A stretch of DNA of 64,000 bases, from assembly GCF_000189535.1 (NCBI RefSeq), contig NC_015145.1:2790001-2854000 (forward strand). The letters run 5' to 3'. Source of the stretch: Pseudarthrobacter phenanthrenivorans Sphe3 (GTDB taxonomy: Bacteria > Actinomycetota > Actinomycetes > Actinomycetales > Micrococcaceae). The notes under the pieces were generated by a model. That model did no database searches, was not told the origin of the DNA, and was given only the letters and a program-made list of their open reading frames with translations. Positions 35,934 to 44,175 of this stretch are shown one piece after another. Position 1 is the stretch's first letter; the number at the start of each line of letters is the position of its first letter. A program made the translations under genes and the position numbers.

Positions 35934-37628
35934 GTGAGTGAATTGCATACCCACCAGCTCTTGACCGATGACTCCGGCACCGAAACCATCGAGCCCGAAG
36001 AAACAATCATCTCGGACGAGAAGCCGCACGAGATCGAGGAGAAATCCTTCGCGGACTTCAACGTCCGCGCGGACATCGTGGAATCCCTGGCCGACGCCGG
36101 GATCACCCACCCCTTCCCCATCCAGGCCATGACCCTGCCCGTGGCCCTTTCCGGCCACGACATCATCGGCCAGGCCAAGACCGGCACCGGCAAGACCCTG
36201 GGCTTCGGCATCCCCGCCCTGCAGCGGGTGGTGGGCCGTGACGACGCGGGCTACGAGAAACTCGCAGTTCCCGGCGCGCCGCAGGCCCTGGTCATCGTCC
36301 CCACCCGTGAACTCGCGGTACAGGTGGCCAACGACCTGCAGACGGCCTCCCGCAAGAGGAACGCACGCATCGCCACCATCTACGGCGGCCGGGCCTACGA
36401 GCCCCAGGTGGAAGCCCTGAAGAATGGCGTGGAGGTTGTGGTGGGAACCCCCGGGCGCCTCATCGACCTCTACAAGCAGAAGCACCTGAGCCTGAAGAAC
36501 GTCAAAGTCGTCATCCTCGACGAGGCCGACGAAATGCTTGACCTCGGCTTCCTGCCGGACGTCGAGACCCTGATCGCGGCCACGCCGGCGGTCCGGCAGA
36601 CCCTGCTGTTCTCCGCCACCATGCCGGGCCCGGTCATCGCCATGGCCCGCCGGTACATGACCCAGCCCACCCACATCCGTGCTGCTGATCCGGATGACGA
36701 AGGCCTTACCAAGCGGGACATCCGGCAGCTGATCTACCGCGCGCACAGCATGGACAAGATCGAAGTGGTGGCACGCATCCTCCAGGCCAAGGGCCGCGGC
36801 CGGACCATTATCTTCACCAAGACCAAGCGCACCGCGGCCAAGGTTGCCGAGGAACTGGTGGACCGCGGGTTCGCGGCGGCCGCCATCCACGGCGACCTCG
36901 GGCAGGGCGCACGCGAGCAGGCGCTCCGGGCTTTCCGCAACAACAAGGTGGACGTCCTGGTGGCAACCGATGTGGCCGCCCGCGGCATCGACGTGGACGA
37001 CGTCACGCATGTCATCAACTACCAGTGCGTGGAAGACGAAAAGATCTACCTGCACAGGGTGGGCCGCACCGGCCGCGCCGGCAACAAGGGCACCGCCGTG
37101 ACCTTCGTGGACTGGGACGACATGCCGCGCTGGGGACTGATCAACAAGGCCCTGGGCCTGAGCGTGCCGGAGCCCATCGAAACCTATTCCTCCTCCCCGC
37201 ACCTTTACGAGGACCTGGACATTCCCGAAGGCACCAAGGGCCGGCTGCCCCGCGACAAGCGCACCCTGGCCGGTGTTGACGCCGAGGTGCTGGAGGACCT
37301 GGGCGAAACGGGCAAGAAGAACGCCCGCGGTGGCCGCGACGCCGGCAGTTCCCGCGACCGCGACGGCCGTGACCGCGGCAGCCGTGACCGCGGTGCCAAG
37401 CGTGAGGGCGGACGCAGCGGTGACTCCGGTGCCCGCTCAGGCGAGCGCCGCCGTCGTACGTCCGAGCCTGCTGCAGCCCCTGCTGCGGCCGGTGATGCCA
37501 ACGCCACTGCTTCGGACACTGAGCAGCCGTCGCGCACCCGCCGGCCGCGCACCCGCACCCGCCGCCGCAACGGTGAGGTAGTTGGAGCCGGCGACCAAGG
37601 TGCACAGCCCGGCAACACCGAGGCCTAA
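35934..37628 (+). CDS. DEAD-box ATP-dependent RNA helicase
   Basis: RNA helicase of the CsdA/DeaD/RhlE type, expected to act on structured RNA, ribosome assembly or the degradosome. The protein has 564 residues: Q-motif region FPIQAM, AKTGTGKT (motif I), PTRELAVQV (Ia), VVGTPGRLID (Ib), ILDEADEMLD (II), LLFSAT (III), ATDVAARGIDV (V) and HRVGRTGRAG (VI). The last 150 residues are a basic Arg/Asp/Gly-rich, disordered tail (SRDRDGRDRGSRDRGAKR) that ends in TRRPRTRTRRRNG, probably an RNA-binding extension. The methyltransferase gene starts 8 bp after the stop, so they are probably cotranscribed. Confidence 0.94.
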   Translation: MSELHTHQLLTDDSGTETIEPEETIISDEKPHEIEEKSFADFNVRADIVESLADAGITHPFPIQAMTLPVALSGHDIIGQAKTGTGKTLGFGIPALQRVVGRDDAGYEKLAVPGAPQALVIVPTRELAVQVANDLQTASRKRNARIATIYGGRAYEPQVEALKNGVEVVVGTPGRLIDLYKQKHLSLKNVKVVILDEADEMLDLGFLPDVETLIAATPAVRQTLLFSATMPGPVIAMARRYMTQPTHIRAADPDDEGLTKRDIRQLIYRAHSMDKIEVVARILQAKGRGRTIIFTKTKRTAAKVAEELVDRGFAAAAIHGDLGQGAREQALRAFRNNKVDVLVATDVAARGIDVDDVTHVINYQCVEDEKIYLHRVGRTGRAGNKGTAVTFVDWDDMPRWGLINKALGLSVPEPIETYSSSPHLYEDLDIPEGTKGRLPRDKRTLAGVDAEVLEDLGETGKKNARGGRDAGSSRDRDGRDRGSRDRGAKREGGRSGDSGARSGERRRRTSEPAAAPAAAGDANATASDTEQPSRTRRPRTRTRRRNGEVVGAGDQGAQPGNTEA

Positions 37629-37636
37629 CGCCCTTC

Positions 37637-38509
37637 ATGACTGACACTGTCTGGGCGCCGGACGGCAGCAGCCTGGTGGTCCATGCGGACAACGCGGACT
37701 TCCTCCCCTCGCTGCCGGACGGCGCCTTCACACTGATTTACGTGGATCCGCCGTTCAATACGGGCCGGACCCAGACGCGCCAGCAGACCACCATGGTGGT
37801 TAATGCGGACGGCACCGGAGACCGGGTGGGCTTCAAGGGCCGCTCCTACGACACCATCAAAGGTGCCCTGCACCGCTATGACGATGCCTTCAGCGATTAC
37901 TGGTCCTTCCTGGAACCGCGGCTCGTTGAGGCCTGGCGGCTGCTCGCGGACGACGGCACGCTGTATCTGCACCTCGACTACCGCGAAGTGCACTATGCCA
38001 AAGTGATGCTGGACGCCATCTTCGGGCGCGAGTGCTTCCTGAACGAGATTATCTGGGCTTACGACTACGGTGCCCGGGCCAAGAACCGCTGGCCCACCAA
38101 GCACGACAACATCCTGGTGTATGTCAAGAACCCGGCGAAGTACCACTTCGACAGCGCCGAGGTGGACCGCGAGCCCTACATGGCGCCGGGCCTGGTCACG
38201 CCCGAGAAACGCGAGCTGGGCAAGCTGCCCACGGATGTCTGGTGGCACACCATCGTCTCCCCGACGGGCAAGGAAAAGACCGGCTACCCCACGCAGAAGC
38301 CCGAGGGCCTGGTGCGGCGGGTGGTGGCAGCCTCAAGCCGGCCCGGTGACTGGTGCCTGGACTTCTTCGCCGGTTCCGGCACGCTCGGTGCCGTGGCCGC
38401 CAGGATGGACCGGAAGTTCGTGTGCGTGGACCAGAACCAGCCGGCGATCGACGTCATGGCCAAGCGCCTGGGCGCGCACGCCGAGTTCATCGCTTACCCA
38501 CCCAACTAG
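37637..38509 (+). CDS. Orphan beta-class DNA methyltransferase
   Basis: Site-specific DNA methyltransferase of 290 residues. The catalytic motif IV DPPF (residues 37-40, in IYVDPPFNTG) precedes the SAM-binding motif I FAGSGT (about 244-249), the order of the beta class, which methylates adenine N6 or cytosine N4. PTQKPEGLVRRVV is the motif X region. The recognition site is unknown and no restriction endonuclease gene is nearby, so it is probably an orphan regulator-type enzyme. The start ATG lies 8 bp after the DEAD-box helicase gene. The stop codon TAG is the first base triplet of a 21-bp hairpin. Confidence 0.88.
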   Translation: MTDTVWAPDGSSLVVHADNADFLPSLPDGAFTLIYVDPPFNTGRTQTRQQTTMVVNADGTGDRVGFKGRSYDTIKGALHRYDDAFSDYWSFLEPRLVEAWRLLADDGTLYLHLDYREVHYAKVMLDAIFGRECFLNEIIWAYDYGARAKNRWPTKHDNILVYVKNPAKYHFDSAEVDREPYMAPGLVTPEKRELGKLPTDVWWHTIVSPTGKEKTGYPTQKPEGLVRRVVAASSRPGDWCLDFFAGSGTLGAVAARMDRKFVCVDQNQPAIDVMAKRLGAHAEFIAYPPN

Positions 38510-38560
38510 GTAGCGCTAAGTGTCGTTTTGAGCTTCCAGAACGACACTTGGCGCTACCTA
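38507..38560. repeat. 21-bp inverted repeat on the methyltransferase stop codon
   Basis: Left arm 38507-38527 (TAGGTAGCGCTAAG then TGTCGTT) pairs with right arm 38540-38560 over 21 positions with one G-U wobble and a 12-nt loop. The left arm starts with the methyltransferase TAG. No T tract follows on either strand. It lies between convergent genes, so it may act as a bidirectional RNA-end stabiliser, or be a dispersed repetitive palindrome. Confidence 0.8.
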
Positions 38561-38570
38561 CTTGCCGTGT

Positions 38571-39419
38571 TCAGGGGCGGACGACGGCGGTCCCGGTCCC
38601 CATGTCCTCGATCCTCGCCAGCACCTCCGGCGCTGTGAGGTTCTCGCCGAGCAGGTTGACTTTGCCGGTGCCGTGGTAGTCCGAGGACCCGGTGACCAGA
38701 AGGTCGTGCTTCGCCGCCAGCCGGCGAAGGAACTCCCGCCCCTCCTCGGGGTTGTCCCGGTGGTCGATCTCCAGGCCGGCCAGGCCGGCGTCGATCATCT
38801 CCTGGTAGACGCGCTCCCCCACGATCCGTCCCCGTGACGACGCGACGGGGTGCGCGAAGACCGGGACGCCGCCGGCGGCACGGACCAGTGCGACGGCGGC
38901 TGCCGGGGCAGGTGCGTAGTGCTGGATGAAATAGCGCGACCGGGAGGTGAGGATGGAGGCAAAGGCTTCGGAGCGGTCCTCCACTACGCCGGCTGCCACC
39001 AGGGCGTCGGCGATGTGCGGGCGTCCCAGGGTGGCGCCGGGAGCCACGTGGTGGATGACGTCGTCCCACGTGAGGGGGTAGTCCTCGGCCAGGAGGGTGA
39101 CCATCCGCTCGGCGCGCGTCTGCCGCGCATCCTTGGCCTTGGTGATTTCCTCAAGGAGGCCCGCATGGTTGGGATCGTGGAGGTAGCTCAGGAGGTGCAC
39201 GCTGATGCCCTCCTCGGTGCGGCACGACACCTCCATTCCCGGCACCAGGGCAATCCCCTGCTCAAGCGCTGCGGCGGCGGCCTCATCCCACCCGGCAGTG
39301 GAGTCGTGGTCCGTCAGCGCCACCACGTCCAGACCCGCGCGGGCGGCAGAAGCCATCACGTCAGCGGGTTTTTCCGTGCCGTCGGAGACATTGGAGTGGG
39401 CATGCAGGTCGATCCTCAC
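38571..39419 (-). CDS. PHP-domain metal-dependent phosphoesterase
   Basis: Polymerase-and-histidinol-phosphatase fold, 282 residues, related to TrpH/YciV-type 3',5'-nucleoside bisphosphate or 5'-3' exonuclease enzymes. Metal ligands appear in RIDLHAHSNVSDG, ALTDHDSTAGWDEA, LVPGMEVSC, PVFAHP and TGSSDYHG. The GTG at 39419 is set by a -10 box TACTCT 6 nt upstream. The same frame stays open for another 648 codons upstream, but that stretch is antisense to the aminopeptidase gene. Substrate is inferred only from the family. Confidence 0.88.
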   Translation of the reverse strand: MRIDLHAHSNVSDGTEKPADVMASAARAGLDVVALTDHDSTAGWDEAAAAALEQGIALVPGMEVSCRTEEGISVHLLSYLHDPNHAGLLEEITKAKDARQTRAERMVTLLAEDYPLTWDDVIHHVAPGATLGRPHIADALVAAGVVEDRSEAFASILTSRSRYFIQHYAPAPAAAVALVRAAGGVPVFAHPVASSRGRIVGERVYQEMIDAGLAGLEIDHRDNPEEGREFLRRLAAKHDLLVTGSSDYHGTGKVNLLGENLTAPEVLARIEDMGTGTAVVRP

Positions 39420-39425
39420 CTGTCC

Positions 39426-39431
39426 AGAGTA
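39426..39431 (-). promoter_or_regulatory. Predicted -10 box of the PHP gene
   Basis: TACTCT on the minus strand, 6 nt (GGACAG) before the GTG at 39419; leaderless geometry. Confidence 0.5.
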
Positions 39432-39500
39432 GTTGACCTTCTGTTCACCCTGCGTATGCCGCTGTTCGCGTAGCCGCGGTGCCGGTGAGACGATGGTGCC

Positions 39501-41087
39501 GTGAACGATGCCGATAACACCCGAAATTCTGCTTCCCAGCCCCTGGAGGAGCGCGTCAACAACCGCTCCCAGCGGCCCAGTTCCGATGCGTTCAAGGCTT
39601 TCATGGCCAGCAACTGGGCGCCATCCAGCCAGGAACTCCCTGCGCGGGACGCCGTGGCCGGACATGCCGCGCGGCGCCGCAAGGCCATCTCCAGCAAGTT
39701 CAAAGGCGAACGCCTGGTCATCCCGGCCGGCCCGTTGAAGGTGCGCTCCAACGACTGCGACTACCGCTTCCGCCCCCACTCCGCCTTTGCCCACCTGACC
39801 GGCCTCGGCCTTGACCACGAACCTGATGCCGTCCTGATCCTTGAGCCTGTTGGGGAAGGAACGGGCGACGACGGCGGCCACCACCGTGCCACGCTCTACT
39901 TCCGGCCGCTTGCCGGGCGGGATACCGAGCAGTTCTACGCCGACTCCCGGGCAGGTGAATTCTGGATCGGGGCACGCCCCACCCTGGCCGAGTTCGAGGC
40001 ACGCCTGGGCCTGGCGACGGCGCACATCGACCAGCTGGAAACAGCCATCACCAAGGACGTTGGAGCACCGGAGATCGGCGGCATCTCCATCCGGCTTGTC
40101 CGCAAGGTGGACGAGAACATCGACGCGCTGGTGGACACCGCCCGCTACAACACCGCCAAGGATCCCGAGAACCTGGACATGGAAGTCCTGGACGCCCTCG
40201 ACGGGAAACTGAGCGAAGCCCTCTCCGAACTGCGCCTGCTCAAGGACAGCTGGGAGATCGAGCAGATGAAGCTGGCCGTGGCCGCCACGGTTGAAGGATT
40301 CGAGGAAGTGGTGAAGGCGCTGCCGCGCGCCCTCACCCATGCCCGCGGGGAGCGCGTGGTGGAAGGCGCCTTCTTCGCCAGGGCCCGCGAAGTGGGCAAC
40401 GAACTGGGCTACGACACCATCGCAGCCTCCGGCAACAACGCCACCGTGCTGCACTGGACCCGCAACACGGGCAAGATCCACGCAGGCGACCTCCTCCTGC
40501 TGGACGCCGGTGTGGAGGCGGATTCCCTGTACACAGCGGACATTACCCGCACCATTCCGGCCAGCGGGGTGTTCAGCGACATCCAGCGCAAGGTGTATGA
40601 GGCAGTGCTGGACGCTGCCGACGCCGGTTTCGCCGCCGCCCGGCCCGGGGCAAAGTTCCGCGATATCCACACCGCCGCCACCACCGTCCTGGCTGAACGG
40701 CTTGCGGACTGGGGCTTCCTCCCCGTCACCGTGGAGGAAGCCATCAGCCCCGAGGGCCAACAGCACCGCCGGTGGATGCCGCACGGCACCAGCCACCACC
40801 TGGGACTCGACGTCCACGACTGCGCACAGGCCAAGCGCGAGCTGTACCTGGACGGCATCCTCACCGAAGGAATGGTGTTCACCATCGAACCCGGCCTGTA
40901 CTTCAAGAATGAGGACCTTGCCATCCCCGAGGAATACCGCGGGATCGGCGTCAGGATCGAGGACGATGTCCTCATGACGTCCGACGGTCCGGTTAACCTG
41001 AGCGCCGCCCTGCCCCGCAAGGCGGCAGACGTGGAGGACTGGATGGCCGGCATCTACCGCGAGGCCAACGGCGCCGCCAGGAACTGA
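39501..41087 (+). CDS. pepP: Xaa-Pro aminopeptidase (aminopeptidase P)
   Basis: Metallopeptidase that removes the N-terminal residue before proline. The 528-residue protein has an AMP_N domain (about 60-220) and a C-terminal pita-bread M24 domain. Dinuclear metal ligands are visible: LLLDAGVEADSLYTADITRT (two Asp), HGTSHHLGLDVHD (His), FTIEPGLYF (Glu) and GVRIEDDVL (Glu). The GTG start at 39501 has no strong Shine-Dalgarno. It is divergent from the PHP gene and followed by a strong terminator. Confidence 0.93.
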   Translation: MNDADNTRNSASQPLEERVNNRSQRPSSDAFKAFMASNWAPSSQELPARDAVAGHAARRRKAISSKFKGERLVIPAGPLKVRSNDCDYRFRPHSAFAHLTGLGLDHEPDAVLILEPVGEGTGDDGGHHRATLYFRPLAGRDTEQFYADSRAGEFWIGARPTLAEFEARLGLATAHIDQLETAITKDVGAPEIGGISIRLVRKVDENIDALVDTARYNTAKDPENLDMEVLDALDGKLSEALSELRLLKDSWEIEQMKLAVAATVEGFEEVVKALPRALTHARGERVVEGAFFARAREVGNELGYDTIAASGNNATVLHWTRNTGKIHAGDLLLLDAGVEADSLYTADITRTIPASGVFSDIQRKVYEAVLDAADAGFAAARPGAKFRDIHTAATTVLAERLADWGFLPVTVEEAISPEGQQHRRWMPHGTSHHLGLDVHDCAQAKRELYLDGILTEGMVFTIEPGLYFKNEDLAIPEEYRGIGVRIEDDVLMTSDGPVNLSAALPRKAADVEDWMAGIYREANGAARN

Positions 41088-41104
41088 CTCGCCCACGCAC
41101 GCAA

Positions 41105-41143
41105 AAGCGGGGCCGCCGGAGTTTACTTCCGGCGGCCCCGCTT
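41105..41143. terminator. Strong hairpin terminator between pepP and the stress-type membrane protein
   Basis: Perfect 16-bp stem (AAGCGGGGCCGCCGGA and its complement) with a 7-nt loop. It ends in CTT on the plus strand and in CTTTTGC on the minus strand, so it can serve both convergent genes. Confidence 0.8.
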
Positions 41144-41202
41144 CTGTCTGTGTCGGATCCTTACGGGCGTCAGATTCCTGCCTGCGCCAAACGCGGCTGC
41201 GG

Positions 41203-42132
41203 CTACTGCCGCGCGTCACCCGGATGCTGCTGGTCACCGCTTTGCTGGTCGCCGGCTGGCTGTTCGTGCGAGCCGTGGCTGCCGCCCTGCACTGGACCGT
41301 CCTGCCCTGGGCCGTCCTGCGTGGGGCCGGGGCCGGCGGCGGGTCCCTGCGGCAGGCGGACACCGTACTGGGGCCGGCCGTCCGGAAGGTCCGGGTACCG
41401 GACGGTGCGCACAGGCTGGGAAGCCGGCGCGTTCTGCTGTTCCGCGGCGGCTTCCTGGCCCTGGGGGGAGGGCCCGGGCTGGCCCTGGGCGGCGGACTGC
41501 TGCCCGTAGGGGTCGTTCCAGCCCGACGGACGCGCCGGTCCCTGCCCCTGCTGCTGGTAGGGCGGGTTCTGTTGGTTGTGGTAGTCCCGCTGCGTATAGG
41601 GGCCGCCGCCGGCCGCCGCGTCCGAGCGGGTCATCGGCAGCTGCTGAAGCAGCCGGCGCGCTTCATGCGCGGCTTCAGGGGACACCACCACGTCGTAGCT
41701 GGTGGCTACAACCTGGCTGGTTGAGGTGAAATCGCGCTTGCCCCGTTGCATGGCGTAGGTGACAATGCCGAACAGCATGAAGAACGCGGCGCCCATGAGC
41801 ACCGAGGTCAGGATGGAAAAGTACCCCGGTGACGGCGCGAAGAAGGACAGCAGGACACCCACGAAGAGGCCGAACCACATGCCGCTCAGTGCCCCGGACA
41901 GGGCAACCCTGGGGTAGCTCAGGCGCCCGGTTACCCGCTCCACCATCTTCAGCTCGTTGCCCACGATGGATACCATGTGGACAGGGAACTGCTGGTCCGC
42001 AAGGTAATCCACGGCCTTCTGGGCATCCAGGTAGGAGGTGTAGGAACCCACGGTATCGCCGGTGGGAACGGCACGGGCCTCGTCCATCCCGCCGGGCCCG
42101 CCAGCCTTGGGAGCACCAAATATGTTTGCCAT
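41203..42132 (-). CDS. Membrane protein with general stress protein 17M-like domain
   Basis: 309 residues. Residues about 25-65 (VGSYTSYLDAQKAVDYLADQQFPVHMVSIVG) resemble the heat-induced/general stress protein 17M (YflT-type) domain. Two membrane segments follow (LSGALSGMWFGLFVGVLLSFF and ILTSVLMGAAFFMLFGIVTYAM). The C-terminal 130 residues are Gln/Gly/Pro-rich and disordered. Function unknown. The ATG at 42132 (MANIFGAPK) is chosen over the one at 42150 because the shorter product starts at a conserved-looking segment. It is divergent from the MgtE-like gene. Confidence 0.8.
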   Translation of the reverse strand: MANIFGAPKAGGPGGMDEARAVPTGDTVGSYTSYLDAQKAVDYLADQQFPVHMVSIVGNELKMVERVTGRLSYPRVALSGALSGMWFGLFVGVLLSFFAPSPGYFSILTSVLMGAAFFMLFGIVTYAMQRGKRDFTSTSQVVATSYDVVVSPEAAHEARRLLQQLPMTRSDAAAGGGPYTQRDYHNQQNPPYQQQGQGPARPSGWNDPYGQQSAAQGQPGPSPQGQEAAAEQQNAPASQPVRTVRYPDLPDGRPQYGVRLPQGPAAGPGPTQDGPGQDGPVQGGSHGSHEQPAGDQQSGDQQHPGDARQ

Positions 42133-42197
42133 ACCCCCATTCTTGCCCATGAGGATGTGTGCCGCCTGTAAATTCAGCTAAAAGAGAGCAGACTCGG

Positions 42198-42203
42198 TAG
42201 CCT
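42198..42203 (+). promoter_or_regulatory. Predicted -10 box of the MgtE-N/CBS gene
   Basis: TAGCCT, 6 nt (GTAGGA) before the GTG at 42210. The spacer also reads AGGA, so a ribosome-binding site is an alternative reading. Confidence 0.45.
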
Positions 42204-42209
42204 GTAGGA

Positions 42210-43493
42210 GTGAGCACAACTCCTACCCGCGTCTTCGTGGCCCGCCTCCTGGGGCTCGATGTCTTCGACCCGCTGGGCGACCGGCTGGGCCGGCTGCGCG
42301 ATGTTGTTGTGCTGTCCCGCGGTACCCAGGGGCCGCCGCACGTGGTGGGTATCGTCGTCGAAGTTCCCGGGAAAAAGCGCGTGTTCGTGCCGATGACGCG
42401 CATTACTTCCATCGACCAGACGCAGATCATCTGCACCGGGCTGGTGAACCTTCGCCGCTTCGAACAGCGCGGGGCCGAAACGCTGGTGGTGGCGGAAATG
42501 TTCGACCGCCGCGTCACACTCAGGGACGGCAGCGGCGACGCCACCATTGAAGATATCGCCATGGACCAGACCCGTTCCGGAGACTGGTTCGTCAGCAAGC
42601 TCTTTGTCCGGCGGGGCCACTCATTGTCGCCGCTGAGCCGGCTGCGCCGCAACGAAACCCTGATCATCGACTGGGCCGACGCCCTGCAGGGTCCGCGTAC
42701 CGAACCGCAGGCTGCCACCCAGTTCGTGGCGAACCACGAAGACCTCAAGCCTGCGGACTTCGCCGAGGCCCTCCAGGAGATGAGCGACAAACGGCGTTTC
42801 GAGGTGGCGAGCGAGCTGCAGGATGAGCGCCTGGCCGACGTCCTCCAGGAACTTCCGGAGGACGACCAGGTGGAGATCCTCTCCGCCCTGGACGTGCAGC
42901 GCGCCGCGGATGTCCTGGAGGAGATGGATCCGGACGACGCCGCCGACCTCCTTGGCGAGTTGCCTTCCGCCCAGGCGGAAGAGCTGCTCCAGCTGATGGA
43001 ACCCGAGGGCGCCGAGGACGTCCGCCGCCTGCTGGAATACGACGAGGACACTGCCGGCGGCCTGATGACACCTGTCCCGGTCATCCTGCCGCCCGAAGCC
43101 ACCGTGGCCGAAGCACTGGCCCATGTCCGGCGGGAAGAGCTTTCCCCGGCACTGGCCTCGTCGATCTTCATCGCCCGGCCTCCGCTGGAGACGCCAACCG
43201 GCCGGTTCCTGGGCGTGGTGCACATCCAGCAGCTCCTCCGGTTCCCGCCCTATGAGCCGCTGGGAAACCTGGTGGACAAGAACCTGGAGCCGCTCTCGGA
43301 CCAGGCCCATATCAGCGAAGTGGCACGGACCCTGGCCACGTACAACCTGAACTCCCTTCCGGTAGTCAACGACGCCGGCCGGCTTGTGGGGGCGGTGACT
43401 GTTGATGACGTTTTGGATCATCTGTTGCCGGATGATTGGCGCGCCCACGATGGCGAAGCCCCGATAAGAAGGCTTGGTGGCCGTATTGGCTGA
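42210..43493 (+). CDS. MgtE N-domain/CBS protein without a membrane channel
   Basis: 427-residue cytoplasmic protein. An N-terminal PRC-barrel-like region (VARLLGLDVFDPLGDRLGRLRDVVV) is followed by an MgtE-type helical N-domain rich in Leu-Pro-Glu-Asp repeats (ADVLQELPEDDQVEILSAL, AADLLGELPSAQAEELL) and two CBS domains (GGLMTPVPVILPPEATVAEAL; LVDKNLEPLSDQAHISEVART). The transmembrane Mg2+ channel of true MgtE is missing, so this is more likely an Mg2+ or adenylate sensor than a transporter. The downstream DUF1003 gene overlaps its end by 17 bp. Confidence 0.87.
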   Translation: MSTTPTRVFVARLLGLDVFDPLGDRLGRLRDVVVLSRGTQGPPHVVGIVVEVPGKKRVFVPMTRITSIDQTQIICTGLVNLRRFEQRGAETLVVAEMFDRRVTLRDGSGDATIEDIAMDQTRSGDWFVSKLFVRRGHSLSPLSRLRRNETLIIDWADALQGPRTEPQAATQFVANHEDLKPADFAEALQEMSDKRRFEVASELQDERLADVLQELPEDDQVEILSALDVQRAADVLEEMDPDDAADLLGELPSAQAEELLQLMEPEGAEDVRRLLEYDEDTAGGLMTPVPVILPPEATVAEALAHVRREELSPALASSIFIARPPLETPTGRFLGVVHIQQLLRFPPYEPLGNLVDKNLEPLSDQAHISEVARTLATYNLNSLPVVNDAGRLVGAVTVDDVLDHLLPDDWRAHDGEAPIRRLGGRIG

Positions 43494-44175
43494 CAGCAGC
43501 GCTCCGAAGAACCCCAACCAGCGGATGCCCGCCAAGGCAGCGGCGAAAGGCAGCCTGGACACGCCCCTGAGCGGGCGCCAACGGATCCTGCCCAAGCTCT
43601 CCCCCGATCCGGACGCCTTCGGCCATGCCACCGAGGGCTTCGCCCGCTTCATGGGCACCCCGCAGTTCCTGGTCTATATGACGGTCTTCGTGGTCGTCTG
43701 GCTGGCCTGGAACACGTGGGCGCCGCTGGCCTGGCAGTTCGACTCCCGCGACCTCGGGTTCACCCTCCTCACCCTGATGCTGTCACTCCAGGCCTCCTAC
43801 GCCGCACCGCTGTTGCTGCTGGCCCAGAACCGGCAGGACGACCGTGACCGGGTCTCGCTCCAGCAGGACCGCCAGCGGGCCGAGCGCAATCTCTCGGACA
43901 CCGAGTACCTGACGCGCGAACTCGCGTCCCTGCGGATTGCGCTGCGCGAAGTTGCCACGCGTGACTACGTCCGTGCCGAGCTTCGTTCGCTGCTTGAGGA
44001 CATGCTGGAAGCCCAGGAGGAGCTCCGCGCCCACGAACCGGACGGGCCGGGCCAGCACGAGTCCCCGCGCGACAAGGTGAGGGAAAAGCTCAAGGAACAG
44101 CGTGAGCGGCAGCGTAACCCCCGCACCCAGCAGATTCCCCGGGTCAAGCCCGGCCATTCAACCCAGGACCGTTAA
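43477..44175 (+). CDS. DUF1003 membrane protein
   Basis: 232-residue protein with the DUF1003 pattern: two membrane segments (LVYMTVFVVVWLAWNTWAP, FTLLTLMLSLQASYAAPLLLLAQNR) followed by a charged helical region (RQDDRDRVSLQQDRQRAERN). The C-terminal 70 residues are highly charged and probably coiled-coil or disordered. The role is unknown; this family often neighbours MgtE-like genes, as here. The GTG at 43477 follows AGAAGG and lies inside the end of the MgtE-like gene; a TTG at 43474 is an alternative. Confidence 0.8.
   Translation: MAVLADSSAPKNPNQRMPAKAAAKGSLDTPLSGRQRILPKLSPDPDAFGHATEGFARFMGTPQFLVYMTVFVVVWLAWNTWAPLAWQFDSRDLGFTLLTLMLSLQASYAAPLLLLAQNRQDDRDRVSLQQDRQRAERNLSDTEYLTRELASLRIALREVATRDYVRAELRSLLEDMLEAQEELRAHEPDGPGQHESPRDKVREKLKEQRERQRNPRTQQIPRVKPGHSTQDR

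Noticed and set aside
35811..37202. 463-residue minus-strand frame
   Set aside because: Antisense shadow of the DEAD-box helicase; His/Val/Gly-rich composition without any motif.
39420..41363. 648-codon upstream extension of the PHP gene frame on the minus strand, giving one 930-residue frame
   Set aside because: It is antisense to pepP, which has all its catalytic motifs. Only the last 282 residues match a family, and a -10 box with GTG at 39419 explains the real start.
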